Below, in pieces: positions 34,686 through 44,255 of a DNA stretch of 64,000 nt. The notes beneath the pieces were generated by a model. That model saw nothing but the letters and a program-made list of their open reading frames with translations, was not told where the DNA came from and searched no databases. Made by a program: the position numbers and the translations under genes. The first letter of the stretch is position 1; each line of letters begins with the position of its first letter. Source of the stretch: an uncultured Lachnospiraceae bacterium (lineage in GTDB: Bacteria > Bacillota > Clostridia > Lachnospirales > Lachnospiraceae); NCBI GenBank assembly GCA_947593655.1, contig CANQDS010000003.1:1-64000 (forward strand), written 5' to 3'.

Positions 34686-36203
34686 TCATTCCGGTTCAAC
34701 TTCTACCAGCCGGAAGTTTTTGATCCGGCCGAACACCGGAGGCGTGTCCATTGTAAGCCCCACGCGGATCTGTCCCGCCGGAAGCTCGACGGTTTCCAGT
34801 TCGTTGGTCACGAAGCTGACGTCCGCCGGGTAGATCTGCCGGGAGTAAGACGTTTCGCCGTTGCAGGTGATCACCGAAAGATACAAAAAGATCTTTACGT
34901 TGGTGGTATTCGTGCCGCGGTAATCCACGGAGAGCTTATAGCGTCCGGCGCGGTCTACGTGGATATCACGGTACAGGTGCAGCTTGTAATTCTGGACGGA
35001 GGAAACATAGACCTCGTTATTGTCCGTTTTGATGGTCACATCGCCGTCCGGTTCGATCCACCAGCCCTCTCCGCCCGCGGAGAAGTCGCCGTTCGGGATC
35101 AGGTTCGTCCCGGCCGGAGGGATCTGCGCCTCGTCTACGGCATAGAGGCTCTCGATATAGGCGTCGAGATCCGGGATCGGCGGATGCTCCGGATCAAAAT
35201 CGCGAAGTGCGGCAAGCGCCGGAAGCGCTTTGCAGTCGCGGTCCATCAGGCTCATGTTCTCTCCCCATGTGCCGTAGCCGCGGTCCGCCAGGCACAGCGG
35301 TTCCCAGTAATAGACGCCGCCTCCCATATGATCCGGCATGGAAGCTGCGATCTGCAGGACGATCTGCAGGGATTTTGCCTGTTCCTCGATCCCGGCCGGA
35401 AGGCCGGCGTTGCGCATGATCTCCTCCGGAACCTGTCCGCCGTCGCAGATCCGCCACGGATGCGCCGTCTCAACGACATAGACCGGGACCTTGTAGCGCT
35501 CGATCAGCTGGCGCATGGAATCGCGCAGATCCATAAACGTTCCGTGCCAGAAGGAATAGAACGAGATCCCGATCGCATCGATCGGATCAAGACCCGCGGC
35601 AAAAACGGCATCGAACCAGTCGCGCAGATAGTAGAAGCGGCCGCCCTGATCGAGATGGATCATAACATCGATGTCCGGAGAGATATCGCGCACAGCGCGG
35701 ATCCCGGCATTTAGCAGAGTGGCGATATTGCTGTACTGCGGGTAGGCACCGTCCGGAAAAAGAAGCCCGCTGCGGATCTCGTTGCCGATCTGGACCATAT
35801 CCGGAAGGCAGCCCTCTTCGCGCAGCCGGGAAAGGACGTCATGGGTGAAATCATAGACCGCCTGCGTAAGTTCCGGGAAAGACAGATTCTCCCATGCGCG
35901 CGGTTTCCGCTGCCGGGCGGGATCCGCCCAGAAATCCGAGTAGTGGAAATCCAGAAAGAAATGCAGGTTGTGCGCCTTGATGCGCTTTCCCATAGCGATC
36001 GTATCGGAAAGGCCGCAGAAGCCCCGCGCTTCCGGAACCGCGGTCGGATCGTTCCAGATCCGGAGGCGGATGGAGTTGACGCCGTGCGCCGCAAGAAGCG
36101 CAATCGGTTCCATCTGTTTGCCCTGTTCGTCAAAAAACACTTCATTGGCAGCAAGATACTCCGGCAGGGAAGAAATATCCGCTCCTTTTAAAAAATTTTT
36201 CAT
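34686..36203 (-). CDS. GH53 endo-beta-1,4-galactanase with C-terminal binding domain
   Basis: 505 residues. The GH53 barrel fills residues about 1-345: GADISSL start, SIRLRIWNDP, FHYSDFWADP, acid/base E142 in QIGNEI and nucleophile E245 in VVETAHPW. The C-terminal 135 residues start NLIPNGDFSAGGEGWW and are a beta-sandwich resembling carbohydrate-binding modules joined to GH53 (CBM61-like). There is no signal peptide, so the enzyme probably works in the cytoplasm on imported galacto-oligosaccharides, unlike the secreted relatives. CGAGGAGA precedes the ATG at 36203. No sugar transporter lies beside it. Confidence 0.88.
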   Translation of the reverse strand: MKNFLKGADISSLPEYLAANEVFFDEQGKQMEPIALLAAHGVNSIRLRIWNDPTAVPEARGFCGLSDTIAMGKRIKAHNLHFFLDFHYSDFWADPARQRKPRAWENLSFPELTQAVYDFTHDVLSRLREEGCLPDMVQIGNEIRSGLLFPDGAYPQYSNIATLLNAGIRAVRDISPDIDVMIHLDQGGRFYYLRDWFDAVFAAGLDPIDAIGISFYSFWHGTFMDLRDSMRQLIERYKVPVYVVETAHPWRICDGGQVPEEIMRNAGLPAGIEEQAKSLQIVLQIAASMPDHMGGGVYYWEPLCLADRGYGTWGENMSLMDRDCKALPALAALRDFDPEHPPIPDLDAYIESLYAVDEAQIPPAGTNLIPNGDFSAGGEGWWIEPDGDVTIKTDNNEVYVSSVQNYKLHLYRDIHVDRAGRYKLSVDYRGTNTTNVKIFLYLSVITCNGETSYSRQIYPADVSFVTNELETVELPAGQIRVGLTMDTPPVFGRIKNFRLVEVEPE

Positions 36204-36239
36204 ATTTGATAGATTCTCCTCGAAAAAATTGTTATAGTT

Positions 36240-36248
36240 ATTATAGCA
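36240..36248 (-). promoter_or_regulatory. Extended -10 promoter of the GH53 gene
   Basis: On the minus strand TGCTATAAT is an extended -10 box 37 bases upstream of the GH53 start. The -35 region is poor. Confidence 0.55.
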
Positions 36249-36304
36249 TTATTTTTTGAATGAGCAAATAACCTTTTTCGGGAAAATACGTTTAGGAGGA
36301 AAAT

Positions 36305-37393
36305 ATGAAGATTATACACTGTGCAGATCTGCACCTCGATTCAAAGATGTCGTCGAATTTTTCCCGCGATCAGGCAAAGGAGCGTAGGCAGGAGCTTCTG
36401 CGGACCTTTGTCCATATGGTGGACTACGCCGCGATGCACGGCGTGCGCCTGATCCTGATCGCCGGAGATCTGTTTGATACGCGGAATGTGTCGGCGATGG
36501 CGCGGAATATGGTGCGGGATGTGATCGAGAACCATCCGCAGATCGATTTTCTGTATCTGCGGGGCAACCACGACGATGACAATTTCCTGGCGAAGCTGAA
36601 AGAAGTGCCGGACAACCTGAAGCTGTTCGGGGACCGCTGGACTTCCTACACCTACGGGAACATCGTGATCTCAGGGCTGGAGCTTTCGCGCGAGAATCAG
36701 GCATACGCCTACAACTCGCTCGTGCTGCCGCATGACACCTACAATATCGTCATGCTGCACGGGCAGGTCGAGGATTACCGGAGTAAAAACCGCGCGGAGC
36801 AGATCAGCTTAAACGATCTTAAGAATAAGAATATCGACTATCTGGCGCTGGGGCATATCCACACCTACCAGAGCCAGAAGCTGGATAACCGCGGCGTGTA
36901 CTGCTATCCGGGCTGTCTGGAAGGGCGGGGCTTCGATGAATGCGGGGAGAAAGGCTTCGTGGTGCTGGACATCGACGAAGAGACGCTCAACGCGGAAGCG
37001 CGTTTTTCCAGCGTATCCTCGCGCACGATCTATACGCTTCCGGTGGATATCACGGGGGTGATGACGACGAACGAGGCCGCACGGCGCATCGAAGAGGAGA
37101 TCAACCGCGTCCACTATTCGGCAAGGAGCCTCGTCAAGATCCTGCTGACCGGGAGCATGGATGTGGAATGCGAGCTCAACTGCGACTATCTGCTGGATCT
37201 GTTTGCCGATTACTACTATCTGGTCCGGATCGAAGACGCGACAAGCCTTCAGATCCGCTACAGCGACTATGAAAAGGATGCATCGTTAAAAGGAGAGTTT
37301 ATCCGCACGGTACTCGCGTCGGATATGGAGGAATCCCAGAAGTCGGAAGTGATCCGCTGCGGGCTTTTGGCATTGTCAGGAGAGGAGATATAA
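36305..37393 (+). CDS. Metallophosphoesterase exonuclease, SbcD/YhaO type
   Basis: 362 residues. Calcineurin-like metal motifs: DLHLDS, GDLFDTR, LRGNHDDD, LHGQ and LGHIHTYQ. The capping domain follows. It is the nuclease half of an Mre11-Rad50-like pair with the next gene, whose GTG start is 3 bases downstream. By length and by its partner lacking a zinc-hook it is closer to B. subtilis YhaO than to SbcD. Expected role: end processing or repair of DNA. Confidence 0.9.
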   Translation: MKIIHCADLHLDSKMSSNFSRDQAKERRQELLRTFVHMVDYAAMHGVRLILIAGDLFDTRNVSAMARNMVRDVIENHPQIDFLYLRGNHDDDNFLAKLKEVPDNLKLFGDRWTSYTYGNIVISGLELSRENQAYAYNSLVLPHDTYNIVMLHGQVEDYRSKNRAEQISLNDLKNKNIDYLALGHIHTYQSQKLDNRGVYCYPGCLEGRGFDECGEKGFVVLDIDEETLNAEARFSSVSSRTIYTLPVDITGVMTTNEAARRIEEEINRVHYSARSLVKILLTGSMDVECELNCDYLLDLFADYYYLVRIEDATSLQIRYSDYEKDASLKGEFIRTVLASDMEESQKSEVIRCGLLALSGEEI

Positions 37394-37396
37394 GAC

Positions 37397-39799
37397 GTGA
37401 TTTTACGAAGCTGCTATATAGAAAATTTTGGAAAAATATCGGAACTGCGCGTGGATTTTCATGACGGGATCAATGTCATCAAAGAGCCGAACGCCTGGGG
37501 CAAGAGCACGCTCGCCGCGTTTATCAAGGTCATGTTCTTCGGCTTCGATTCCCGCAAAGAACCGGGCGCGTTTGAGAAAGAGCGGACACGTTACCGGCCG
37601 TGGCAGGGCGGCGTCTACGGGGGAGAACTGGATTTTACGCTGGGGAGCCGGACGTACCGGATCAGCCGGACGTTCGGAAAGACGGAGAAAAGCGATGAAT
37701 TTCATATCTATGATCTGTCTACGAACCTCGAAAGCGTGGATTTCAGCAGCAACATCGGCGAGGAGATCTTCGACCTCGACAGCGCTTCGTTCAAACGCAG
37801 CATTTTTATCGCGCAGAACGACTGCGAGAGCCATACCTCGGACGCGATCAACGCCAAGCTCGGAAATCTGGCCGAAAATACGAATGACATCAACAACTAT
37901 GAAACGGCGAAGGAGCGCCTGAAGAGCGCCGCAAACCAGCTTTCACCGAACCGTTCGACCGGCAGCCTGAAAAAGCGCCGCAACCATCTGACCGAACTGG
38001 AAGAGGATCTGAAGAGCTTCGATGCGGCGGACGCGGCGATGGCGGAACTGAATTCCCTTTTGAAGGATTCGGAGAAGAAAAAGGAAGAGCTTTCCCAGCA
38101 GAGGGATTTTTACGTCAAGGAACTGCGCCGCGCCAGCGAAGAGAGCAGGCGCAGCGAGCAGAAGAAGATCTACCAGTCGCTCTGTGAGGATTATGAGGAA
38201 AAACAGGAAGTGGCGGCGGCGATCGAAGAGCTTTTCCCGAACGGGATTCCGGAAGAAGAGGAATTGAACGCGAGGGCGAAGACCGCGCGCAGGCTGGAGG
38301 AGGATCTGGCGCTCTTAAAGCACAGCCAGATGACGGTCGGGGATATGGAAGAGCACAGCCGGCTTTCCGAGATGTTTTCCGGTTCGATCCCGACGGGGGA
38401 GAGCATCGACGAGACGCTGAAAAAATGGTCCGAAGTGCCGCGGATGCGGGAGGAGCGCACGCGCCTTTTAACCCAGCTGACCGAACGGGAGAAGACCGCG
38501 CCGCAGGAGGAAAGTTTTCCGAAAGAAAAGGCCAAAAAGACGAACAGCCTGATGAATCTGGGAATCATTCTGGAAATCCTGGGGCTGGCGGTCGTCATTC
38601 TGGGATTTGTCCTCCGGAAAAAATTTGTCTATTCCGATTTTCTGCCGTTTCTGGGCATCGGGCTTCTGGTGATCGCCACGATCCTGGTATTTGACGGGAT
38701 CCATAAGAAGCGCCAGAGCGAAAAGGAGATCTACGTCCGCCAGCTGGAGTGGAAAAAGGACAGGCACACGATGGAAAAAGATATCCACGATCTGCAGCGG
38801 CAGAGCAGCGAGACGGAGGAGCGCATCCGGGAGATCACGGCGGGAACCAAGGCGTTTCTGGAAGGATACCGGATTTTCTGCGATGCGGATCAGTATGCGC
38901 AGATGCTGTTTGAATTAAAGGGAAATGTACAGGAATACAAGAGTCTGGCGAAGCGGCAGGAAGTCTGCGAAGAAGCCTCGAAGCGCTGCAAGGAGCAGCG
39001 GGCCGCCTTAGATTCGTTCGGGCGCACCTACGGCCTGATGTTCGGCGACGATATTGCCGGTGACATCACCCTGCTGCAGACGGAATCGGCGCGGGCGCGG
39101 CTGGCGCTGGCGGAGGCGCAGAAGGCGAAGCGCCGGAAAGAGGCGTTTGAAGCGGAAACCAATGTGGAAGAGCTGTTTGAGGTTTCGCAGGATGCGGACA
39201 GCTTAGAGGAGATCAACCGCCAGATCCATGTGCTGGACGAGGAAGTCGAGAAGGTCCGCAAGGGCATCGAACTGTATTCCCGCCAGATGGAAGATCTTCA
39301 GGAGCAGATGGATCTTCGGGATGAAAAGGAGCAGGAGCTGAACGATAACCGCATTCTTCAGGAAGAGGAAACCAGAAAGTACGGCATCGTCATGCTGACG
39401 CAGGAGTATCTGCAGCGCGCCAAGGAGCAGTTTACCGCGCGTTACATGGAGCCGCTTTCCAATGCGTTCCGCAAATATTACCGTCTGCTGGCGGGGAGCG
39501 AAGAGGACGACTGGATGATCGACGCCAATATTTCGGTGCGCCGCAAGGAGCAGGGCGAACTGCGGGAAACCAAGTGGCTTTCCGCCGGATATCAGGATCT
39601 GCTCGGGATCTGTATGCGGCTGGCGCTGGTAGACGCCATGTATCAGGAAGAAAAGCCGTTTCTGGTGCTCGACGATCCGTTTGTCAATCTGGATGAGGAG
39701 AAAACGGCGCACGGAATGGAACTGCTGAAAAAAGTGGCGGAAGAATACCAGACGATCTACTTTACCTGTCATCAGAGCCGCCAGCCCGGCATAGAATGA
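37397..39799 (+). CDS. SMC-like ATPase, YhaN/Rad50 type
   Basis: 800 residues, GTG start with GGAGAGGAG upstream. The N-terminal P-loop is EPNAWGKST, with Glu where the first Gly is usual. Long coiled coils follow. A membrane hairpin lies at residues about 385-432 (LGIILEILGLAVVILGFVL and FLGIGLLVIATILVF), as in YhaN-type proteins. The C-terminal ATPase half has KWLSAGYQDLLGICMRLALV (signature) and FLVLDDPFVNLD (Walker B). With the preceding nuclease it forms a membrane-tethered repair complex. Not a classic SbcC, since a CxxC hook is absent. Confidence 0.88.
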   Translation: MILRSCYIENFGKISELRVDFHDGINVIKEPNAWGKSTLAAFIKVMFFGFDSRKEPGAFEKERTRYRPWQGGVYGGELDFTLGSRTYRISRTFGKTEKSDEFHIYDLSTNLESVDFSSNIGEEIFDLDSASFKRSIFIAQNDCESHTSDAINAKLGNLAENTNDINNYETAKERLKSAANQLSPNRSTGSLKKRRNHLTELEEDLKSFDAADAAMAELNSLLKDSEKKKEELSQQRDFYVKELRRASEESRRSEQKKIYQSLCEDYEEKQEVAAAIEELFPNGIPEEEELNARAKTARRLEEDLALLKHSQMTVGDMEEHSRLSEMFSGSIPTGESIDETLKKWSEVPRMREERTRLLTQLTEREKTAPQEESFPKEKAKKTNSLMNLGIILEILGLAVVILGFVLRKKFVYSDFLPFLGIGLLVIATILVFDGIHKKRQSEKEIYVRQLEWKKDRHTMEKDIHDLQRQSSETEERIREITAGTKAFLEGYRIFCDADQYAQMLFELKGNVQEYKSLAKRQEVCEEASKRCKEQRAALDSFGRTYGLMFGDDIAGDITLLQTESARARLALAEAQKAKRRKEAFEAETNVEELFEVSQDADSLEEINRQIHVLDEEVEKVRKGIELYSRQMEDLQEQMDLRDEKEQELNDNRILQEEETRKYGIVMLTQEYLQRAKEQFTARYMEPLSNAFRKYYRLLAGSEEDDWMIDANISVRRKEQGELRETKWLSAGYQDLLGICMRLALVDAMYQEEKPFLVLDDPFVNLDEEKTAHGMELLKKVAEEYQTIYFTCHQSRQPGIE

Positions 39800-39828
39800 T
39801 GTGACAGCAGAACGAGGCAGAAAAGTCA

Positions 39829-41598
39829 ATGGATTGCAGCACCGTCATTCCTTCCGAAGAAACCTATGAATTTATTGTAGCGGCCGATGAGGCGCAGGGG
39901 CAGAGCTTTCTGCCGGAGTGTATCCAGCGGATCAACAGCAGATATTCGGTGTGGTATTACAACCGCGCCGGACTGCCCCGGATGTCCGTCGACGCTTATA
40001 CCTATTCCGCGATCCCGAAGTGTTTCGGGCTGGTAGAGAGCACGGGGCTTGAGGTCAGCGGAATCCTGAAATTACAGAATCAACCCGCCCTGTCTTTAAA
40101 CGGACAGGGTGTTTTTATCGCCGTGATCGATACCGGGATCCGGATCGCCGATGATGCGTTCCGCAGCAGCGACGGGAGCACGCGGATCTTTTCCGTATGG
40201 GATCAGACGCAGACGGCGGCCGGGGCGGGCATGGATGGTGCCGGACGGGATGGCATAGGGCTGGATGGTGCCGGAGCGAATGGTGCAGGAACATCCGGCA
40301 CCATCCGCCTCGCTCCTCCGGAAGGTTTTCTCTACGGAGTGGAATATAGCCGGGAGCAGATCAACGCGGCTTTAAGGGGCGAAGATCCGGACGGATCCGG
40401 GATCGGACGGGATGAGAACGGGCACGGAACGTTTCTGGCAAGTCTGGCGTGCGGGAGCAGGGACGCCCGGAACGGTTTTACGGGCGCGGCCCCGTATTCC
40501 GAACTGATCGTAGTAAAACTCAAAGAAGCGAAGCGGTATCTGCGGGAGTTTTATTTTATCCCGGAGGATACGCCCGCGTATGCGGAAAGCGATATCATGG
40601 CGGCGGTTTCCTATGCCGACGGGATCGCCCGGAGGGAAGGGCGGCCGCTTGTGATCTTTCTGGGGCTGGGAACCAACAACGGAAACCACGCGGGTTCGGC
40701 CCCGCTCTGCAGCTATCTGGATGAACTCTCTTCGGTCCGCCACCGCGCAGTCGTTGCGGCGTCCGGAAACGAAGCGGGGCGGAGGCACCATTTTTCCGGA
40801 ATGGCGGATTCCATCGGGCAGCCGTATCAGGTGGAGATCAATGTCGAGGCGGATATTCCCGGTTTTTATGCGGAAATATGGGTGCCCGCGCCGGAACTGT
40901 CCGCCGTATCCGTGCAGTCCCCAACCGGGGAAGTCGTGCCGAAGAGCATTCCGGCCGTCGGCGGCAGCCGGAATTATACGTTTGTGTTTGAAAATACAAA
41001 GCTCTCCATCGATTACCGGACCGCGGGAAATCTCAGGCGGGATCAGCTGATCTTTCTGCGCTTTACCGATGTGGTGCGCGGGATCTGGGTGATCAACGTG
41101 TATCCGAAGAATCTGGTGAACGGGAATTTTAATATCTGGCTTCCAATGTCGGAAATGCTTTCGCAGGACGTCTTTTTCCTGAAACCGGATCCCAAGATCA
41201 CGCTGACCATGCCTTCGGATTCCCGGCTGGCGATCTCGGTGGGCGGCTATAACAGCGCGACGGAATCGCTGTATCTGGATTCCGGCCGGGGATTTACGGC
41301 GGACGGCGTCATTAAACCGGATTTTCTGGCTCCGGCGGTCAATCTGCTGGGAAAAGGGCTGCGCGGCGGCTATGTGGATTTTACGGGAACGAGCGCGGCC
41401 AGCGCGATCACGGCGGGCGCGTGCGCTCAGATCCTGGAATGGGCGGTGACGCGGGGAAATGCCGTCGGGATCAATTCCGTGGATATCAGGAATCTTTTGA
41501 TCCGCGGGTGCGAACGGAATCCGCAGCAGGAGTATCCGTCGCCGGAACAGGGATTTGGGTATCTGGATGTGTACCGCGCGTTTCTGAGCCTGCGCTGA
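39829..41598 (+). CDS. Subtilisin-like S8 peptidase, CspABC type
   Basis: 589 residues, no signal peptide. The triad is intact: D101 (VIDTG), H199 (NGHGT) and S522 (GTSAAS), with the oxyanion Asn in ASGNE. An N-terminal pro-region of about 90 residues and a jelly-roll insertion (about 335-460) before the Ser motif match the Csp proteases that activate cortex hydrolase SleC in clostridial spores. Between D101 and H199 is an unusual Gly/Ala-rich insertion (DGAGRDGIGLDGAGANGAG, residues 136-154) made of short repeats. Full triad suggests an active protease rather than a CspC-like pseudoprotease. Confidence 0.88.
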   Translation: MDCSTVIPSEETYEFIVAADEAQGQSFLPECIQRINSRYSVWYYNRAGLPRMSVDAYTYSAIPKCFGLVESTGLEVSGILKLQNQPALSLNGQGVFIAVIDTGIRIADDAFRSSDGSTRIFSVWDQTQTAAGAGMDGAGRDGIGLDGAGANGAGTSGTIRLAPPEGFLYGVEYSREQINAALRGEDPDGSGIGRDENGHGTFLASLACGSRDARNGFTGAAPYSELIVVKLKEAKRYLREFYFIPEDTPAYAESDIMAAVSYADGIARREGRPLVIFLGLGTNNGNHAGSAPLCSYLDELSSVRHRAVVAASGNEAGRRHHFSGMADSIGQPYQVEINVEADIPGFYAEIWVPAPELSAVSVQSPTGEVVPKSIPAVGGSRNYTFVFENTKLSIDYRTAGNLRRDQLIFLRFTDVVRGIWVINVYPKNLVNGNFNIWLPMSEMLSQDVFFLKPDPKITLTMPSDSRLAISVGGYNSATESLYLDSGRGFTADGVIKPDFLAPAVNLLGKGLRGGYVDFTGTSAASAITAGACAQILEWAVTRGNAVGINSVDIRNLLIRGCERNPQQEYPSPEQGFGYLDVYRAFLSLR

Positions 41599-41622
41599 GT
41601 GCTTTCCGCCAAAAGGGAAAAT

Positions 41623-41654
41623 GGCTGCCGCACTAAGTAATTCGTGCGGCAGCC
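41623..41654. terminator. Hairpin between convergent genes
   Basis: An 11-bp perfect stem (41623-41633 with 41644-41654). On the minus strand it is followed by ATTTTCCCTTTT, so it probably ends the minus-strand operon that stops at 41734. The plus strand lacks a T-run. Confidence 0.6.
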
Positions 41655-41733
41655 CCTTGGCTTCCAATCCACTAAAAATGTACTGAAAATAGACGGGTGC
41701 AATCATAGCAAAAAAACATACAGAATTTATTCT

Positions 41734-42735
41734 TTAGTACTGATATAAGAGGCAGATACAGGTTGTGCCTGCACCCACTGTCCAAAAGACGATATAATCG
41801 CCAATGGATAATTCATTTTCTTCTACTGCTCTGGCAAAAGCAAGGAAAGGGCTGGTCGTGCCAGTATAGCCGAATTCGTCTCCAACGAATGTAAATTTAT
41901 GAATGTCCTCGTGCAGTTGCTCACATACATACTCAATATTTTTCTGTGCAAATTGGGATAAGAAATATTTTTTAATGTTGCTTGTTGTTAATTCATTTCT
42001 GAATAAAGTATCTTCAATGGATATTTTGGCGCTATAAAATGCGCCGTCTAAGTCAAAATTTGTCCATTTTACGAGCTTATCTTCTGTCTTAAGATTTTTA
42101 TCATGTATAACGCGTGTCATGCCTTTTGCTGGAAGCAATATTTTGTCATGGTTGCTGGAATTAGTATAGACATCTGAATCTATAAATCCGCGTTCTGTGT
42201 TAAATACGTTTTCCAGCATAACCGCACATGCGGAGTCTCCGAAATTTGAATAAGAAATGGCTTCCGTATAACGGGAATATCGATTCAACTGATCAGAGCC
42301 TACAAGTAGCGCGTACTTAACATTAGGGTTATTACGCATGGTTCGTGCAATCTGCTCTAGTGCGACCAGCATTCCGGCACAATTAGCATTCAAGTCGTAT
42401 ACCATACATTTTTGCCCTGCGCTCAATAAAGAATGCAGTTTTAATGCGTTGGAAGGAGCGATATATTCAGGTGTGCCGGAAGAAAATACCAACATATTTA
42501 ACTGTGAGGCTTTCACATGCGTTTTTTCCAGAACATCTTTTGCAGCATTATATCCCATAGTCAACATAGTTTCATTTGGGTTTTCTGAAATATAGCGGTT
42601 ATGCCGCCCGGTTGCTTGTAAGAGTCCGCTGATATCCGTTCCAAGTTCCTTAAAATGTTCAATGAAATATTCGTTATCTACTTTATGTTCCGGGTGGTAA
42701 TAAGCAACGCCCATAATCAAACAATTATTTTGCAT
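41734..42735 (-). CDS. Ketoacyl synthase III-like protein with altered triad
   Basis: 333 residues of thiolase fold. The N-terminal part aligns well with FabH: GTDISGLLQATGRHNRYIS, PNETMLTMGYNAAKDVL, and the nucleophile loop DLNANCAGM with C119. The C-terminal part keeps the glycine-rich end (WTVGAGTTCICLLYQY). At the FabH PHQAN position the sequence is LSQFA (S260 for His), and at GNTSAAS it is GYTGTTS (Tyr290 for Asn). So Cys-His-Asn has become Cys-Ser-Tyr, which should block decarboxylative Claisen condensation. It may only acylate, transfer acyl groups or sense them. The gene is AT-rich compared with its neighbours. It lies 44 bases downstream of, and in the same direction as, a chemoreceptor-like gene; AAAGGGG precedes the start. 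Confidence 0.85.
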   Translation of the reverse strand: MQNNCLIMGVAYYHPEHKVDNEYFIEHFKELGTDISGLLQATGRHNRYISENPNETMLTMGYNAAKDVLEKTHVKASQLNMLVFSSGTPEYIAPSNALKLHSLLSAGQKCMVYDLNANCAGMLVALEQIARTMRNNPNVKYALLVGSDQLNRYSRYTEAISYSNFGDSACAVMLENVFNTERGFIDSDVYTNSSNHDKILLPAKGMTRVIHDKNLKTEDKLVKWTNFDLDGAFYSAKISIEDTLFRNELTTSNIKKYFLSQFAQKNIEYVCEQLHEDIHKFTFVGDEFGYTGTTSPFLAFARAVEENELSIGDYIVFWTVGAGTTCICLLYQY

Positions 42736-42779
42736 GTAAGCAGCCCCTTTCTCGTTATCATAATGATATGCATAAAATC

Positions 42780-44255
42780 TTATGCATCCTGAACATTGGT
42801 GTTTAAGATACCGGAGAGATGATCAATACTTTTTTGCACAGATACCATAGCTTCAATTACGGTTTCTACAGATGTCACCTGTTCTTCTGTGGAAGCGCTG
42901 ATTTTTCTAGTTGATTCGGCAGACTTTTCGGAGATTTCTGCCAGTTTTTGTATAGAAACAATCATTGTTTCTTTTAAGGATGTGATGTTGTTTAATTCGG
43001 CGTTGACTTCGCCGATTGCATGGATAACATCCTCTGAAGATTGTATCATGACTTTGAATACATCAACAGTGGCGTTCAGCTGTTCGGAAGATGCAGAAAC
43101 AATGGAGCTGTTGTAACTCATCATATCTTTTGTAGAACCGACGATCTCAACAATCTCTTTTAAAATCTCATCAATCCGCTGTGTAGATTCAGTGGACTGT
43201 TCGGAAAGCTTCTTTATTTCATTTGCCACAACTGCAAAGCCTTTGCCGGCATCTCCGGCCCGCGCTGCTTCAATCGCTGCATTAAGCGCGAGCAGATTTG
43301 TCTGTTCTGCAATGCTTGTGATCGTGTCAATGATACTGCTGATCAATGTGGATTTTTCGGATAATAACTCAATTTCTTTCAAGGCGTTTTCGGTGGATTC
43401 GATATTTTCTTTAAATTTATCCGTCAGTTCCTGAATAGCGGCAATGCCGACGTTGTTATTATCACGCAGCGTATTCATATGCGCCACAGCCTCATCTGCC
43501 TTATTTTCTGATACGATCAGTTTTTCCGCCAGCTCGTTAAAGATATTCAGGCTGCCATTCACTTCTGATGTTTGTGCATCCGAATCAGAAGCGATGCCGC
43601 AGGCAGCATTCGTAATCTCCTGTGATAGTCCGCCAAGGTCATTGAGAGAGCCATGAATGCTGGATGATGAATCTTCCAGAATTTCAAATGCCGAGCGGAC
43701 CTTGTTTAGAACAGATGCGCTTTCTTCCTCTTTTGACTCTACATCCATAAACAGCTGATAGGTGCGCATGGAAATGATATATGCGGTCATTACGCCAAGC
43801 AGGTATACCAGCATAATGAATACCCATACCGAGAGATTATGCATTAAAAGGTAGGATTTTGGAAATATGATCATCGCCAGAGCGTTTACCGTAATCGTAA
43901 CAATCGCGTTAGCAATGACCGCTTTCTTTTCATAATATGCAATCGACATGACAAGAATCAGAAAATACGCCTGTGTCATTGCACCGAATTTTCCATCGTT
44001 GCCGACCACAATGACAATCGCTCCCACGACCGGCATGATGGAAACATAGAGATACTTGGCGCAGGCACCTAGCGGCTTTTCAAAAGCCCGGATCAAAATG
44101 CTGAACAGGCACATCAGAAAAACAACTGCATCTCGTATCGTTCCGTTCAGAAAAAGCATGACAAAAGCAAAGGCGACAATCGGTATTGCCAGATTAGATA
44201 AAAACATGATCGTATTCATTCTCTGCTCTTCATTTTTCACTACATCTACTTGCAT
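42780..44255 (-). CDS. Multi-spanning chemoreceptor-type protein
   Basis: 491 residues. About six membrane helices fill residues 14-165 with only short loops, so there is no classical extracytoplasmic ligand domain. The membrane part itself is the likely sensor for a lipophilic or membrane signal. HAMP is not evident. Coiled-coil signalling helices follow, with the tip [31 protein letters not shown] that contacts CheA and CheW. GAGAGGAGA precedes the ATG at 44255. It is the first gene of an apparent two-gene operon with the KAS III-like protein. No che genes nearby. AT-rich composition points to transfer together with its partner. Confidence 0.88.
   Translation of the reverse strand: MQVDVVKNEEQRMNTIMFLSNLAIPIVAFAFVMLFLNGTIRDAVVFLMCLFSILIRAFEKPLGACAKYLYVSIMPVVGAIVIVVGNDGKFGAMTQAYFLILVMSIAYYEKKAVIANAIVTITVNALAMIIFPKSYLLMHNLSVWVFIMLVYLLGVMTAYIISMRTYQLFMDVESKEEESASVLNKVRSAFEILEDSSSSIHGSLNDLGGLSQEITNAACGIASDSDAQTSEVNGSLNIFNELAEKLIVSENKADEAVAHMNTLRDNNNVGIAAIQELTDKFKENIESTENALKEIELLSEKSTLISSIIDTITSIAEQTNLLALNAAIEAARAGDAGKGFAVVANEIKKLSEQSTESTQRIDEILKEIVEIVGSTKDMMSYNSSIVSASSEQLNATVDVFKVMIQSSEDVIHAIGEVNAELNNITSLKETMIVSIQKLAEISEKSAESTRKISASTEEQVTSVETVIEAMVSVQKSIDHLSGILNTNVQDA

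Noticed and set aside
40372-41706. 444-codon open frame on the minus strand
   Set aside because: Lies wholly across the Csp-type protease gene, is Arg/His/Pro-rich as expected of a shadow in GC-rich DNA and has no ribosome binding site.
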